Below are positions 32,322-33,044 of a stretch of DNA of 33,044 nucleotides, piece by piece (positions within the stretch are counted from its first letter, which is position 1; each line of letters begins with the position of its first letter). The translations under genes were made by a program, and so were the position numbers. Under the pieces are notes generated by a model. The model was not told the DNA's origin and did no database searches. It saw only the letters and a list, made by a program, of their open reading frames with translations. The DNA comes from Deltaproteobacteria bacterium (GTDB taxonomy: Bacteria; Desulfobacterota; Dissulfuribacteria; Dissulfuribacterales; QOAL01): positions 1 to 33,044 of the forward strand of contig JALWYO010000131.1 of NCBI GenBank assembly GCA_026992735.1, read 5' to 3'.

Positions 32322-33044
32322 TCAAGTTTTGTGTTGCTCCGAAAGCTCGGCAACCCTTTCTGCAAGTTTCAGGAAGGCCTCTGCTGCATCACCTTCACCG
32401 TCCAGCACAACAGGATGCCCTTTGTCACCACCTTTACGGATGTCTGGGTCAAGAGGTATCTGGGCCAGCAGAGGAAAGCCGAAGGCCTTTGCAATCTTCT
32501 CCCCGCCCCCGCTGCCAAAGATATCAACCACCTCGTCCTGACCTGGAATCTTAAAATAGGACATATTTTCCACTATCCCAAGAATCGGGATTTCATGGCT
32601 CTTGAAAAGAGCTATGGAGCGCCTGACGTCAGAAAGTGCCACCTTTTGAGGGGTTGTCACTATTATGACACCTGTTAGGGATATTGTCTGGGCAAGGGAA
32701 AGAGGGGCGTCTCCAGTGCCCGGAGGAAGGTCCACCACCAGGTAATCAAGATCTCCCCACTGCACATGCCCAAGGAATTCCTTAATGGCCTTGTTTACCA
32801 GAGGTCCGCGCCATACGATTGGTGTTCCATCGCCTGCCAAGGTCCCGGTGGAGATCATTTTAATGCCGTATTTTTCAAGGGGAATGAGCATACCGCCCTT
32901 TCCTATCGGACGATCTTTTATTCCGAGCATGATTGGTATGTCAGGCCCATGCATGTCCGCATCCATGATGCCGACCTTGTACCCTTTCCTGGATAGCGCC
33001 AGGGCAAGGTTCACGGAAACAGTGCTCTTGCCTACTCCCCCCTT
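32322..33044 (-). CDS. mrp: Mrp/ApbC-type Fe-S carrier P-loop ATPase (N-terminus cut by window end)
   Basis: The visible 241 residues begin KGGVGKSTVSVNLALALS, the deviant Walker A motif (the gene is open to the window edge, so the true start lies beyond 33044). DADMHGPDIP, the WRGPLVNKAIKEFL block, DYLVVDLPPGTGD, TTPQKVALSDVRR and FGSGGGEKIA are the Mrp/ApbC signatures. These proteins dimerise, bridge an Fe-S cluster through a CxxC motif and hand it to target enzymes. Here the region after VENMSYF reads KIPGQDEVVDIF with no cysteine pair. Cluster binding may thus rely on residues not visible or may be lost. It precedes the histidine kinase by 15 bases. Confidence 0.9.
   Translation of the reverse strand, partial: KGGVGKSTVSVNLALALSRKGYKVGIMDADMHGPDIPIMLGIKDRPIGKGGMLIPLEKYGIKMISTGTLAGDGTPIVWRGPLVNKAIKEFLGHVQWGDLDYLVVDLPPGTGDAPLSLAQTISLTGVIIVTTPQKVALSDVRRSIALFKSHEIPILGIVENMSYFKIPGQDEVVDIFGSGGGEKIAKAFGFPLLAQIPLDPDIRKGGDKGHPVVLDGEGDAAEAFLKLAERVAELSEQHKT

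Overview
The window reads as a chromosomal segment of a Gram-negative anaerobe, most likely from the Desulfobacterota (former Deltaproteobacteria). This is inferred from the mix of genes: an EF-G2-like GTPase beside mogA and ychF, NikR, a UPF0280 protein, a LivF / phenylacetate-CoA-ligase-like pair, an unusual cysteine synthase-CysRS fusion, two SLC13-type carriers, and outer-membrane-type lipoproteins. No rRNA, tRNA or CRISPR array is visible. Most genes lie on the minus strand; only rlpA, the cysteine synthase-CysRS fusion and murJ are on the plus strand.

Layout. 1-930 is eroded accessory DNA: the first 13 codons of an IS630-like transposase and a remnant of a restriction-helicase-type protein ended by an in-frame TAG. 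934-5093 (minus) is a tight unit nifS-like > degT-like > purB > pyrE. 5261-6004 (plus) is an RlpA lipoprotein with DPBB and SPOR domains. 6226-9961 (minus) holds livF > phenylacetate-CoA-ligase-like > ArnT-like glycosyltransferase. 10153-16165 (minus) holds gyrA > gpsA > UPF0280 > mscS-like channel. 16368-20528 (minus) holds EF-G-like > mogA > ychF > nikR. 20574-21013 is intergenic, with a 109-bp MITE-like palindrome and a strong terminator. 21014-21802 is a SUMF1-fold lipoprotein behind its own promoter, which is overlapped by an 18-bp near-palindrome. 21914-26667 (minus) is a three-gene unit: SLC13/TrkA-C carrier > ArsB/NhaD-like carrier with a His-rich extracytoplasmic domain > tandem universal stress protein. 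27192-31173 (plus) is the fusion followed by murJ. 31197-33044 (minus) is an Mrp/ApbC ATPase, cut by the window end, followed by a soluble PAS histidine kinase.

The most notable object is the 789-residue fusion at 27192-29561. Its N-terminal half is a complete-looking CysM-type cysteine synthase. Its C-terminal half is a full-length CysRS-like domain that keeps the cysteine-sensing zinc ligands, but HIGH reads DLSM and KMSKS reads KMAPG. That pattern suggests a cysteine-binding domain tied to cysteine synthesis rather than an ordinary tRNA synthetase. Several other proteins here also lack a hallmark residue of their family: the EF-G-like protein (DTPGE instead of DTPGH), the PaaK-like ligase (degenerate phosphate loop) and Mrp (no CxxC). 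All were read by eye; no database search or structure prediction was run.
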